Positions 49,001 through 61,227 of a stretch of DNA of 64,000 nt are shown here, piece after piece. Numbering within the stretch: position 1 is the first letter of the stretch; the number at the start of each line of letters is the position of its first letter. Below the pieces are notes generated by a model. It was given only the letters and a program-made list of their open reading frames with translations. It was not told the origin of the DNA and searched no databases. The DNA is from Homalodisca vitripennis (taxonomy: Eukaryota; Arthropoda; Insecta; Hemiptera; Cicadellidae): NCBI RefSeq assembly GCF_021130785.1, contig NC_060207.1, positions 195,560,001 through 195,624,000 of the forward strand, read 5' to 3'. A program made the translations under genes and the position numbers.

Positions 49001-49590
49001 CAATGTCTTTTAAGGTTTCAAGATGGCGACTATTCATAATTTAGAAAGGAGTGGTTATATACAAATTATAATGCATTATAGCGCGTAAAAAGTGTTTTAT
49101 AGTTCTCAGGTAATTTATGATAATGTTTGATCCTATGTGTTTCTTATATTACGTATGGTTTCCAGATAGCGGCGTACATGGTTTAAAGTAGTATACAACA
49201 TTGCGGGGGTGATCGTTAAAACAAAAAAATACGGTAGTTCTTAATAGGTACATACAAAATTCGTACAGATGCAGTATTTTGAAAATCTTGTTTTGTCGTG
49301 TGAAATTCTCGAAATACAAATTTTGCCCAAATGAGGTTGATCGCCATCTAAAAAAGATTTCTTTTTTGTGGGAAAGGTTTGTGAAAGAAACAGGATTTTC
49401 CGGACATTTTTCATCTTTCACTAACACAAAAAATAAATTTTGAAGGGAAAAAAGTAAATGGCAATCGTCATGGCAGAAACAAGATGGCGGAAAAAAAGGG
49501 GAACATGAGTAGGCCTTCATTATTATCGATTCAAGGTTCCCTTCTTTTGGTCCCTGGTCAGTCGTAGGGGTTGGTCGGCACATGCAGACC
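49001..49590 (-). repeat. Degraded repeat with CAAGATGGCG motifs
   Basis: CAAGATGGCG occurs at about 49019 and again at about 49481. On the minus strand the series GCGATCAACCTCATTTGGGC and AAAATTTG...TTTCACACGA (49285-49345) is repeated on the plus strand at 50646-50705. A 144-codon minus-strand frame at 49149-49583 covers part of it, but its only match in the window is this repeat, so I treat the frame as repeat-derived and not as a gene. Confidence 0.5.
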
Positions 49591-49870
49591 TATTGTGACC
49601 TGTATTCTGTAGTAAGTTCTAATAATTAGTGTTGTATTTTGTTTTTGTATTAACTGCATGTTTTAGAGTTAGTGAAATTGACACACAATATGGTGGCTGT
49701 GATTCCTGAGCCACGCATGTCACAGCGATTTGGTTGATTTTTTTTATTTTTTTAATTATGTGTTAGGTTAGATATTAACTGAAGAAGAGATCAGATTGCA
49801 GATCTTGAAACGTAGTACTGATTTTTTTTATCACTGAAAGATGGTAAATGTCTGGAAGAAATCCTGTGTC
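49591..49870 (+). repeat. Dispersed element end with CTGAAGA...GAAA hairpin, copy 2
   Basis: CTGAAGA (49789-49795), one A, an AGATC...GATCT stem and GAAACG (from 49807), then a TTATCACTGAAAGATGG run. Same family as 42431-42560, with the conserved GAAA intact here. Confidence 0.6.
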
Positions 49871-49936
49871 CATCCTTCCTTCATCCTGTTTTACCGTGTA
49901 CCGTTTTACTGGCACATGAGGGGTTAGCTTTGAAAT

Positions 49937-49941
49937 ATAAA
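49937..49941. repeat. Target site duplication ATAAA, left copy of the solo LTR
   Basis: ATAAA directly before the TG of the LTR. The identical ATAAA is at 50572-50576, directly after its CA. Confidence 0.75.
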
Positions 49942-50571
49942 TGTTTGTGAAGGTTTAAAAAAAAGGAAAACGAAAATCTTCTGAAATAAATAAAGTACAA
50001 ACTAAAATAAAACTTCTTCCTGAAAATAATTACTGGATTTAAAATTAAAATAAAAACTTCTTGATAACTTTTAAATTCAAACTTGTAATATATTCGTCAC
50101 TCAAAAAATGTACAAAGATCTTACAGCTTGTCTTTTATTCAATTTTCAAAATTCAAAACTTTCACACTCTAATCTGATTTGGCAATTCTTCACTTTAATT
50201 TATCTTAAAAATTCAATTTTATTTAGTTACTAATTTTCTTTACTTTACTTTAACTATTACTTCTTTTCAGTGTTAGAATTTATATATTGCTGAAAGCATC
50301 CGCAGCTTCGATGACGATTAGCAAAAAAAATTAACTCCAAGCACTTTCAAAGACTACTCGTTATTACTACTTCCGATCAACTGAGACGGGAGGTACGGCA
50401 CGTCTACCTCTCCCTACCTTTCAATTTCGTTATCAAACACTGCCATCTGCGATGCGCACCTCGCTGACAGCAGCCTCTTTTGTACTGTCCATTCCTTATT
50501 ATTCTTCTGGGCCTACTCCTTCCACCGATAATCCAGTTACCCCAGAATTACAATGTAATACAATCGTTACA
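49942..50571 (-). mobile_element. Solo LTR of an LTR retrotransposon, 630 bp
   Basis: The unit begins TGTTTGTGAAGG and ends AATCGTTACA on the plus strand, so both strands show TG...CA ends, and it is bounded by perfect 5-bp ATAAA duplications. On the minus strand it starts TGTAACGATTG, runs through a GC-richer U3-like part, has a TATA box (TATATAAAT, 50279-50287) and about 140 bp downstream an AATAAA signal (50134-50139). This is the order expected of U3-R-U5. No internal region, primer binding site or second LTR is present, so the element was reduced to one LTR by recombination. The 5-bp duplication fits Ty3, BEL/Pao or Copia groups. The group cannot be told from the LTR alone. Confidence 0.75.
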
Positions 50572-50639
50572 ATAAATATGCTTCAAATAAAGTATATGGT
50601 TTGGATAATTTCGTTAGTCAGACTCACAAAAAATCGTTT

Positions 50640-50745
50640 CAAGATGCGATCAACCACATTTGGGAAAAATGTTTCTCTCAGATATTTCACACGAAAAAAA
50701 ATTCTGTTTTTTTTTGTAAAATTCTTAACTAATTCCAAATAACGT
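50640..50745 (+). repeat. Inverse copy of the repeat at 49285-49345
   Basis: AAGATGCGATCAACCACATT and TTGGGAAAAATG...TTTCACACGAAAA match the minus strand of 49285-49345 with small differences. It lies just outside the right end of the solo LTR. Confidence 0.6.
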
Positions 50746-50924
50746 TTTTCCTATTAACTTTTTAGGTTCTCAGGTGATAGCCGATCAAAGTTATAGAATT
50801 TGACTGAAACTAATAAATATGTTTACAAACATAATTTCGGATTATTTATACAAAGAAAATCATATGTAATAATTTATGAGCAGCGAGGCTTCAAGAATAT
50901 GATCTTTATACATGTTTGAACGTG

Positions 50925-51260
50925 AATGTTGAGTTTAGTTCCAGTTCGCCTTACTGGAATCTGATGCAGTCACTCACTTGACTTCTGACATTTAGAAAAA
51001 AAACGGGGACACGGGTTGAATCCTGGAATCTGGAATCGTGTTCATCAGAAGAGATAAAAACGTCTCCAATGAAGAAGCTAAGAATGAACTCTTACGTTTC
51101 TCGTCATCAGAGACACCTAAACTACACATTATAGTGCAATATGTGTGTCACATTGTCTCATCACATAATTATTTCATCAGGTATGACTTTAGAAGCTGCA
51201 CTACAAAGAAGGTGAACTGGACCTAAACTCAACATTCACATTGAATCAACCCTTTCTAAA
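50925..51260. repeat. Dispersed CCAGATTCCAGG repeat, copy 3, forming an inverted repeat
   Basis: TTGAGTTTAGTTCCAGTTCGCCTT at 50931 (quoted in part: TTGAGTTTAG / TTCCAGTTC) is matched in reverse complement at 51204-51228 (AAGGTGAACTGGACC and TAAACTCAA). Inside, CCTGGAATCTGGAATCG at about 51023 is the reverse of the motif in copies 1 and 2. The downstream series AACATTCACATTGAATCAACCC matches copy 1. The 62-codon frame at 51038-51226 lies in it and is not a gene. Confidence 0.6.
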
Positions 51261-51414
51261 ATAGATACGATATTAGGTTGAATGGCTACGATTATACTAA
51301 CATGGAAAGATTTATGTTTTTTATACCATCAGTGTTGTGTGACACTTAAAACATCGAGATGAGAGACTCATGTAAAATCAACCTTTCTTCCGACTGAACC
51401 GAAAGGGATACTTA

Positions 51415-52085
51415 TTTAATGAAATTTATTCCAGAATGATGATAAATCATAACACATAATAATAAAATTATTCTTCATAAAATCATTAATCATCACCAAT
51501 AGATTATTACTTTGCGTCAGTAAACATTCAAAGCAGAAAAAAGTGTTAATTATGGCAGCCGTTAGCAATTTTGTAAATTGGAACGCTATCGTTTTGATTT
51601 ACAACTTAGTTGGTTAAGGTTATTAAATCAATGTTTAAACTACAAAGATTTATTTTACTCGTAGTTATTTAAATTGCTAGCACCTATAAAGTGAGCGAAA
51701 CAAAATAAAGAATCCTAAGTAAACTTTTATCACATAAACGCCCAAGTTTATTTTCTGGCCGTGTAACAAAGGAGCACTCAACCATGGACTGGTGGCTTTG
51801 TGGATAAAGTGCTGCAACAGCAAACGCGATAAAATGTCATTTAGCCACTACACAAGGGCGACAAAGTGCTATAGGTGTTGGTCTATACGCGTAGTTTTTT
51901 ATCACATTATTTAGAAACGTAATGTACAAGTGTAATGTGGAACACATTTCGTTTCAAATTATTTGACTAGGATACATTTTTCTTCCTACATAACATTCAG
52001 TGACATGATTCAGCGCAATTAAGAGTGTTTTGCGTTTAGTTATCGTTTAATGTTTTTAATTTATAGTAATTTGCTGAAGTTTAAT
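51415..52085. repeat. Large paralogous duplication, copy B, block 1
   Basis: Counterpart of 120-900 (same orientation, about 51.3 kb apart). Confidence 0.8.
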
Positions 52086-52210
52086 TATGTGTGTGTTTAA
52101 CCTCCCCCACACAGTGTCGTTAGAGATGAGGGAAAACACGTCGCAAAATGTCAACACATTTATACTTAAATACTGAGCCTGTGTCTTAAGTTTATCCAAA
52201 TATTACTAAG
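52086..52210 (-). repeat. Inverse copy of 4390-4515
   Basis: CACACAGTGTCGTTAGAGAT and GAGGGAAAACACG, then GCTCAGTATTTAAGTAT on the complement, match copy A in reverse. It occupies the point where A and B stop being collinear. Confidence 0.7.
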
Positions 52211-52890
52211 CCTATGTACTAAAACCACTTCGTATTTGGGGATGCATTATCCGGAAATAAAAATGTACAGTAAAACGTACAGGGCTTACGTGATCTCTTA
52301 AAGATGTGTTTAAGTTAATATAGTAGATTTTAACTATATTGTAGGAGTAAAAATTCTTTGCATGATATTATGATGTACATTATTGAAAAATAAAAGATTT
52401 AAAAATAAAAGAAAACTTACAAAAAAACCGATTGTAATAATGAGATAAACCAACTCGGATTCCAGAACAATCCGCCTAGCTCTTGGGCCTTTTATGGAAT
52501 CCTCGTCTCTAATGTACTTTAATAATAAAGTTTAAAATACCCCGTAAATCTTTCGGACATTTTCAGATAATTTTAACAATAAATTAGGAGGGTTAGATTA
52601 TTTTAATAGTAGATTTATTAGAAAATTAAATCTGTTACACCTGATTTGATATTTAAAGTGTTTCTTAATTTCTAATTTGTTGACAACTAAGACTCAACCT
52701 TAATTTTAATTTAATAAATAGGTGGAGTTCATATATTCAGCGTTGGCACTGTAGTTTGAGGAAGTTCAGCAATGCACTCTAATATAAAATCATATTACTG
52801 GTACCAAACAAAACTTGATACTAGTTTTGAGTATTTACTAATGATTTCCTGATTGCGCTATATTCAATCAGTCTATATTCAAGGTAGAGT
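52211..52890. repeat. Large paralogous duplication, copy B, blocks 2-3
   Basis: Counterpart of 5740-6520. About 100 bp at 52385-52490 has no match in A. Confidence 0.7.
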
Positions 52891-53944
52891 GAACATATGA
52901 TAAGTCGTATGAAACAGTTCAGATTTATACTTTTGTGTTGAAAGAAGTCAACATAAAACTGATTTTGCAGATTTTTATAACTAGTATTTCATATATACCA
53001 AGTGTTTAACGAGGCTTCTTAACCTTAACTTTGCCTTGTAAAATATGATTTATTTTTTATTTTTTACCACTATGATTGAAATTGCTGCTACTGCCAAACT
53101 TTTCACTCCCTTGTAAATTCAACTCCCTGTTCACCTTAACCTCCTAGTCAGCGCACAACACCTAATGAGATGTAACAACGCACTTGAATTATGTGAAAGA
53201 CAATATACAAAAGCAATTAAAAAAAATAAACAGTGATTACATTCTCATCACATTCAAGTAAGAAAGTTTTATTTCTAGCGTGCTTAAACCCCTGGTTTTA
53301 TTCCTAAAGCTCTCTCTTAATCCACTTATACTCTCGAAATAACCGTCTTAATTGCTAAGAGTGATGTTTACAGCCCAACATACGCCATATATGAGGTGTG
53401 CAACAATTGGTCTATGTTCTTAAATAGTTAATATTATTTCGGGATGATAATATTTAATTTATTAATTTTATTTACGAAATGAAAAGTATATTAGTAAATT
53501 CTTAATCTTAATTTATTATTTATTTTAAAAACATAAAATGTATTTCTTGGAAGAAATAACTTTTTGTTTGGATAAACAAGTTGAAATCTCGCCTGAAAGC
53601 ATTCCGCTAAGAATGTGCTCACAAAAGAACAACACAGGAAGTAAAGTGAGCCATTGTTGCTCGCTTTATGTAAGGGATCAATGGAATTTTATCGCGACTT
53701 GTTACTGGGATGTTGTATACAAAGCCTGTTTACTCTTCTTTGTTTTACACACTTTGCAAATAAATATTTGAAGTTGTTTTCATTTAAATGATTCCAAAGA
53801 TAACAATACATACATTATTTGTAATTACGCTTCATAAGTTGAAGGCCTATTTAAACTATATAAAATTTTACTCACTAGCTGGAGCTTATAGTGATTTTAT
53901 TAAGGTTATTACAACATTGAAAAATCAAAATATCCAATATTAAA
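52891..53944. other. Spacer, no gene
   Basis: AT-rich, without clear counterpart in A. A 77-codon frame at 53538-53771 has no recognisable motif. Confidence 0.3.
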
Positions 53945-54075
53945 AAAATATTATTTTGTGAAGCTTTTTGATAGAAAGGGTATCCTCTTCCGAAACATCA
54001 CAAACGTATGATTGGTTTAATTTTTGTATAATTGTAATTTATCATCCCCACTACTTCCGATAAATTATAATTACT
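53945..54075 (-). repeat. Decayed Penelope-like 3' end
   Basis: The minus strand resembles 33054-33160: TTTGTGATGT, a CGGAAGA in place of CTGACGA, a GATA-containing stem region and then CTTCACAAAA...TATTGGATATTTT. GAAA has become AAAA. No coding remnant is left, so this is a worn PLE end. Confidence 0.5.
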
Positions 54076-54739
54076 TCAGGGAAGTTATTTTCTATTTTAA
54101 ATTTTAGTTTTTCATTGGTAGATTTATACTAGAACTATGTGATTTAAAATTTAGCTTCCAATCTATGTTCTTGCTTTTAATTATCCATATAAGATCTATA
54201 TTTACTTAAGTTAAAAAAATATAAGTATACTGTTATTGTTTGTTTACATAACAAGGGAAATATGTTTGACGAAATATGAAAATAAAATTTGGTACATAAT
54301 GTAATTTACAGCGCTGGGTATTAAAAGTGGTTATACATAAACGGAATTGTACTTTAAATTATCGGGTAGCGAAAATTGATTTGAATTTGTCAGCGTTACC
54401 CTCAAACAAATCTCTTACGTCGAACCCAATGATCTGTTTAGATTTAACTTTATCTTGTCTTATCTCCTTGCCACAGATTGACGTTGGGTTCCATTAATCG
54501 GTGACGTTTTTTAAGGAAGTATACAAAGTAGCTGTATGGATAAAAGTCAGTGGATTACCACCAAAGCGTAATTTTATTTTACACAGAATGAAGTTCAGGT
54601 TCCATGTATCATACACAGGAATAGCACAGTCAAGTTACCAAATGATAATACCTATCTTCTTCTTCTATACCCTATTGTTAACTTTATTCTTTTAGTACTT
54701 CCCTACGAGCTGTATTTTACTTTTGGATAGCTTATATAT

Positions 54740-54965
54740 TTCGGTAAAACCTACACTGGGTACAGCAAAACCCGATGTGGCCCTTATGTCTGAGCAGCAA
54801 TAAGGATATCCAGGAGCGGCACATCGTCAACTGCGAATATCGTAGTAGTATGACAGAGATACAGCCTTCTATCCCTTCTTAAGGGATCTTGACCACCCGG
54901 CTTCACCTTGGCCATCCTGAATATCCTGTCACTCCTGAAGCAAGATCAAAGGTCCGTTTAAGACT
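54740..54965 (+). pseudogene. Zinc-knuckle-like peptide remnant, copy B
   Basis: Counterpart of 6841-7060. One frame reads PMWPLCLSSNKDIQERHIVN followed by CEYRSSMTEIQPSIPS and a stop. DNA similarity continues to about 54960 (CCTGAATAT, GTCACTC, AAGCAAG). Whatever coding sequence this was, both copies are now short and closed by stops. Confidence 0.4.
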
Positions 54966-55379
54966 AAGTTTAATGAAGGGGCTTTTAGCTTTGTGATCTA
55001 ATTGGAAAAAATGATTTCCGTCCTGAAAATTTTCCATATATACCAGTAATTTTTTACAAACTTTGACACTAGCAGAAGTTTTAATATTAGACCACAGAAA
55101 CCACATTTGGATATTTCACATGCATTATTACTTTTATAAGTCTGCTATATAGAATCTTTTTGGTGTAAGAAGTTTGAAATCTAAATTAAATAAAGCTTTA
55201 GTGACTCTCGATGAGCAAGTTAATATTTGTTATTGTTTCCTGCGAGTTAACACGCAGACAGGAGTCTTTCCATCTCTCCTAAACATTGCATAAGTAAATA
55301 AAAAAGTACAAATAAATACACATGGTATTCAAGGAGTGATTATACAGCTTATTTCTATGCCACATAAGAGTTATTCAAA

Positions 55380-55530
55380 CAACAAATCAAATATCAAGCC
55401 CAATTGAAATGGGTTTATAGGATCCTCCAGCTTTCCTTCTTAGCCCGATTGTTTTCTTGTCTATTTATATTACGAATATGTACATGGGGAACTTGTGCAA
55501 TGTGCTGATAATACGACTCTCTGAATGAAA
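55380..55530 (+). pseudogene. Reverse transcriptase remnant, copy B
   Basis: Counterpart of 7101-7290. It reads TNQISSPIEM, then a broken VPQGS box, then SPIVFL-like sequence and FLVYLYYEYVHGELVQCADN followed by TTL and a stop. The (Y/F)ADD box reads CADN at 55501-55512: the first catalytic Asp is kept and the second is Asn. Stops and shifts interrupt the frame. Confidence 0.6.
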
Positions 55531-56929
55531 GGATAAAGGAAAGTTTTGGCATAAAAGTCTTTTGTTGACCTTGACAACAGAATGCAATATTTCCACAGTT
55601 TTTAATCTCATAACGACCTCTTTAATATCAAACGTGTTGAATTTAGCTTTTAGGCCAATGATTTCAGCAAATGGGCCGGCCATCATTGTGACAAAATCTA
55701 GAAAATTTAGTCTAGAAAATTCGGTTGCTCCACCGCTGTCACTTGGGAAGATCTCACTCAGTGAGAAATTCCCACGATCACCTGGCATCTCTTCTGGCTG
55801 CCATCATATTGCTTTAAAAGACAAAGAAGGGGAAATTGATATTGATTCCTGTTTCAACACTCATATCTCAGTCAATAACAACAGTTAAATATGTATTCAG
55901 TTTATACAAACAGGAATCTAAAAAGTTAACACAGCCCTACAAATAACTATCGTTAATGTCACAGATAAATAACAATCATATACTTCAAATCTATTATCAA
56001 AATTTTTAATTAATATTGCATAACGGTGAAATGATGAAAATTTCGAAAGCTCAATATCGTTGTGGTCGATAAACAATGTTTCAGCAATTGTAGTTGTTGG
56101 AGTTTTCAATATGTGGTTTATTCGCATTTGTGGTTTCTCGTTTCTCGGTTAGGACTGATGATTTTGAGCAGTAGATGGATTTACTTCCTCAAATGTAATC
56201 GGTAACTCAGCTTAATAGGATTTGCAATACTTTTACGTACATAGGTGAGCTCTTATCTCAAGTATATTAATGAAGTATTAAAGACGACTCTGAAGCTGAG
56301 TTGGAATATGAATTTTATTTCATTCATTTACACCATGCTCTGAAGCTGAGTCAACTCTCTATAGATTGTAGAAAATAATCGCAGTATATTAAAATTGTAT
56401 AATATTGGTAAGTATTATGAAATTTTGAAACATCAGGACACTTCAAAAATACCTGCATTGTTATCTAATATTTTAGCTTCTTGTACTAATTACTCGCCTT
56501 TAACCCATCTTTTACCCAAATTCAATATCCATAAATATACATAATTTAAAATAATTAATTCAAAAAGAACAAAATAATGAAATTATTTATTGCTAAAATT
56601 AAATAAAAAATTACGGATTACAAGACTTATCTGGTAGTTAATATTTCTTGGTGAACATATGCAAAATGTTGTAGAAAACCGTTTTATACATGTAGGTATG
56701 ATTGCTTACAAATATATAATCATATAAACTTATTGAAAGATACTGGAGTTGAGTTGAAACTACTTACATTATAAAATATTAACAGGTAATGCAGTAGACT
56801 CATATATTCCAAATATGAGTCTATGAATTTGAAAGTTGAATATTTAGTGTGATCTGATATTTATATCAGGTGCAAAAAAATAAACATAACAATTGTAAAT
56901 ACGTATTTTAATTGGTAGATGTAGTTCTA
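55531..56929. other. Duplication copy B block 5, then spacer
   Basis: 55531-55680 match 7291-7430 in copy A. Overlapping frames on both strands (55465-55788 minus, 55562-55888 plus) cover it without recognisable domains. 55690-56929 hold nothing recognised beyond a CTCTGAAGCTGAGT motif repeated at 56289 and 56338. Confidence 0.4.
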
Positions 56930-57840
56930 TAATTTCTCTTTGCATTGATAAAAAATACTTATAACTGGATAAAGAAGTAATTACTATCAAAGATGACGGC
57001 TATAACAGATGAAAAATTATTGATATTTAGTTTGTAAAATTGTAATTAAATATGGAATAAAGAATTTAGGTGAAATTATGAAACCATCAGATTCATCGAT
57101 ATAATATTTGATGACTATATTGCTCTTTTGGTATAAATAAATATTTATAATGAAATGATATTACCAATGATTTTTCATTATTTATTTGTAAAGTTTATGA
57201 CTTTAAACCTACAATGTTCGATTTTATAATGCATTTAGAGAAAAGAAATGAACAAATATGTACTTAAAAAGTATGAATTGTAATTCTTTAGTTAGAATTT
57301 GTTAACATTGACAGTAATTGTTCGTTGAGTTGTTTAAATTAAAAACCTGAACTAATAATGCATCTTTTGTATGGCATTTAAACATGAGAGACACATGTGT
57401 TATATACACATTCCTTCTGTTTTGGCCTGAAGGGATACTTCAATTCGTAAAGGTTTACAGTAAGAACGAGTTTTATACTTAATTTCAACGACAATACCTA
57501 TATCAGCCATGTGCTTAATTCTACACAGCAATGTCTCAAAGAGTTTCACTACGCTGGCAAACGACTTTGCGTCCTGAAACTGTCGTTTCTATTACCAAGC
57601 TATCCTGCTTTATTAGTTACGCTTGACTCACTTCTGAAACAAACACTAGACAACTCAGGATATTGTAATTCCGTTTTGCTCTATTTCTAGGTGGTCGTGC
57701 TCCTGATCCTTATATATTAGTGCTATTTTCGTGTACTTGTTTACTTGCTTTGTTAAACTAATTATTGCATATTGCTATTTGTCTGACTCCCAGAGGCAAT
57801 ATGGTATAGGCTTGTGTAATCTCGACTGTACTTACATATT
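56930..57840. repeat. Large paralogous duplication, copy B, block 6
   Basis: Counterpart of 10480-11380. 57545-57630 is the best-conserved part. Confidence 0.85.
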
Positions 57841-57994
57841 GAGATAAAAAAGTGCTTTGGTTAAAGTATAGTTTTTAAAGTATTTACTACTTTACGATAT
57901 TTTATGATGTTTACTTTACTTTTTAAGACAAAATTTCATACTAATTTAGACTGAATAAAAATAGCATAGAAATTACTGTACAGTACCAATTAGA

Positions 57995-59790
57995 AAATGT
58001 ACCAAATTATCATATTGCAGTTATCGCAAAGGATAGAAGAAAAAACTGTAGAGATAGAAGGAGGCGTTTACGAGTTATTTTATAACGATGCCTCAATAGT
58101 CAATATATTATATGATCCAATATGGATCATATAATATCATGCTCATATCATGCTCTTCGAACCAATTTTGTCACTAACTATTCTTTAACGTCTTTGTGGT
58201 AACATAAACCACAGCTACAATATCCACTCAGAACTGTTAAAATATACATAAGGCATTTAAAATTAATAATACAATGCGATAGGTGAGAAGTGTATATCTA
58301 GCAGTAAACTATTGATAAAAATATGGAGACCAAGGAACTAGAGGAAAAAGTCAAACACATTTTAATAACTGGAATACTAGTCATGGATCATTCTTTGCTC
58401 ACGTTTTATAGGGCAGCCTAATTATACCCTTGTGTTCATACGGTTGGCTTTAAGAACGCGTTTTAAAGTGATTCGTATGCCTTTTTCCAAACTCGAAGGT
58501 CTTCCTCTCAGACATCCGATGAAAAGAGGTAAAAAAGTATCTAAGCCTAAATTAGCTAACTGAATTATTACTATTTTGTCATATTAGAATAAGTAATTAG
58601 TACATTAAGAAAGATGACAAGAGCTGTTGATGACCCAAACACTGAAAATAGCAGAAGAAGCAATATACTGATGATAATGGTAAATCCATTCGAAGGCTAT
58701 GGGTTTTCAGAGCTTAATTTCAGGAAAGGACATTTACAAAAGCCAATGTTTCATAAGCAAGTTCCAAAGTGCAAAATATTTCAAAATACGGGGCAGTATC
58801 AAGTGACTGGAAGGTTTTTAAAGCTAAAGAACCAAAATACGGGATTCATAGGATCTGGTGGAAGCTGGGCTTACAGGGTTTCAAAAGGTTTATTCTCCCC
58901 TGACTCTACAGATTCTTAGGTGAGAATAGTATCTGAAAATATTACTGTTCCAGTAACTGGGGTACTTCCAGAGTTTCATAAAATTTGTGTTATGTATTGA
59001 AATATAAAGCTGCCTTATTATTTTCCACGTACATTAGAGTAATTTTGTCTGAATATACCTTGGTTCTGAAGGAAATGTTAAAATCTAATGAGCAAGATCA
59101 ATAAACTAAAGTTACAATGGATTTTGTAAAGCAATTCAAATTATCTGAGGGTAACGTTTCCGTCTGCCAAATTTACCTTTATTGCTCAAGCCAAGGATAT
59201 TGGATCGTTTACAATTCTATTCATCTCTGTCTTTTAGGTAGTCAGACAGTTCTAGTTCGATATTAACGAAGGGACGAATAAGAAACTAAAGGTTTTACTT
59301 AGAAAGCCCGATTTAGCTTTAAATATTATTAAAAAAACGATTTCTACACGATTTTTATTGAATGAATTACGCAATAAATCATTCTTGTTTTAGAAAGATT
59401 TTCTCTGAGTCCGTAATGTAATGTTACAAAATCAGGTTTATCCAGCTATTTAACTAGCAACCAAAAAATGTAACGAAGTTTGGTTCTATAGATTGGGTCT
59501 TACATTTAATAAATTTCAGCTGCCCCCACAACATCCCATTTTGGGGAATGGCAAAGTTATAACAGTGACAACAGAAAGGTACCCAGAATTCTATCACTCC
59601 ATCTTTATCCATAAAAAAATAAACAGAGTGTATCCATACTTTTAATTCACACTGTATGTCGATATTGAATTATCGAATTTGTTATTTTAATGATGTTAAG
59701 TAACGATAAAGCCATAAAAAACTGTAATTTATTAGAGCATTAAACGTGATATATATATATAAATACTGGAATAAGGAAAATATCTCTATA
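57995..59790. repeat. Large paralogous duplication, copy B, blocks 7-8
   Basis: Counterpart of 11568-13010. A 101-codon frame at 58614-58919 lies partly in the shared DNA, but the matching stretch in A (12070-12230) is closed by stops and shares only KIFQN-GQYQVT. I do not call it a gene. Confidence 0.8.
58105..58137. repeat. Perfect 15-bp-arm palindrome
   Basis: ATATTATATGATCCA, then ATA, then TGGATCATATAATAT. The A counterpart (about 11678-11700) has only the left arm. Confidence 0.9.
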
Positions 59791-60625
59791 ATGCAAGACA
59801 ATAGTTAAGAAATATTATGTTATAATGGCAGATTACAATCAGTTCTGATTATCAGAGAGTAGTTTTGTAAACGCTAAATGTAATAAACAAAAAATATTAA
59901 AATTAAACCTTTTTTGAACTCCATATTTTAGTCATATCTGTCTTACAAGATTCAACCTGTTTCCAAACAAGTTCGGCATTGACATGGATCTATCTAATTA
60001 TATAAATTAAGTTTTTCACAGTTAATCCTGCCTAATCTTATGTTTTTTCTAATTTGGAAGTATTTTAACGATGTGATGAAACATACTTTAATTTTGAAAC
60101 GTTATAAACACGAGTTGAGATCATAAGACACGAAACGTCAAATATCTCCTAGAAATTCAAGTTCACCGAGCGTCGTCGCGTCCGGAAATTAAATCTTGGC
60201 TGAGTAGAGGACGCAATATTAAATAAAATCTAATTTGTTTTTTTTGCAATGTAAACATTTAATATTTGATCTCGTTTGGCGTATCTCAGAATTTCTCGTT
60301 ATAAACTCTCATAAATCACGGTTCCAATTATACTTACAGTCATTTTATAACATTACATTATAGACGAATTTTACATTCTATTATATTAACACAGATATTT
60401 CTAATCTAATTGTGTACACAGGCACAAAAATTAAAAGTGACTGCATATATCTAATACTATATAACTTTTAATATAAATTTAAAAATTGTCATAAATTCAT
60501 CTTAGTTGTGTTTTGACCGAAGCTTCTAATGTTTATTTCTGCTTATGTATATTTCTTCTTGATAAGTGCCGGAAAGCAAACTCAATTACCATTTTGTAAG
60601 TAAATTAAAATGAGCGAAATTAGGC
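59791..60625. other. AT-rich spacer, no gene
   Basis: Nothing recognised. An ACACGAAACGTCAAAT string at about 60129 recalls PLE ends but lacks the CTGANGA partner. Confidence 0.3.
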
Positions 60626-61227
60626 GTTTTATAACAGAATTACACCTGATCGAATTACACCCGAATTAGACCTGATCGGGTTTTCTTGGTTGGGGTAAAA
60701 GTAAAAATATATGAAAACGAAAATATATGTTAAGCAATAAAATATTAAATACATTTCAAAGTGTACCAGAACAGCCGTTTTATAACAGAATTACACCTGA
60801 TCGAAATACACCCGAATTAGACCTGATCGGGTTTTCTTGGTTGGGGTAAAAGTAAAAATATATGAAAACGAAAATATATGTTAAGCAATAAAATATTAAA
60901 TACATTTCAAAGTGTACCAGAACAGCCGTTTTATAACAGAATTACACCTGATCGAAATACACCCGAATTAGACCTGATCGGGTTTTCTTGGTTGGGGTAA
61001 AAGTAAAAATATATGAAAACGAAAATATATGTTAAGCAATAAAATATTAAATACATTTCAAAGTGTACCAGAACAGCCGTTTTATAACAGAATTACACCT
61101 GATCGAAATACACCCGAATTAGACCTGATCGGGTTTTCTTGGTTGGGGTAAAAGTAAAAATATATGAAAACGAAAATATATGTTAAGCAAGAAAATATTA
61201 AATATATTTAAAAGTGTACCAGAACAG
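60626..61227 (+). repeat. Tandem array, four copies of a 151-bp unit
   Basis: Units begin GTTTTATAACAGAATTACAC at 60626, 60777, 60928 and 61079, exactly 151 bp apart. Copies 2 and 3 appear identical. Copy 1 has one early difference (GAATTACACCC for GAAATACACCC), and copy 4 has a few near its end. Each unit carries a short hairpin, ACCCGA and TCGGGT around an 11-base loop. There is no coding content. The near-identity indicates very recent amplification. Confidence 0.97.

Noticed and set aside
49149..49583. 144-codon minus-strand frame as a possible gene
   Set aside because: Part of it is a dispersed repeat found again in inverse orientation at 50646-50705, and the peptide has no motif.
50452..50742. 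96-codon plus-strand frame
   Set aside because: It starts inside the minus-strand solo LTR, runs across its end and enters another repeat.
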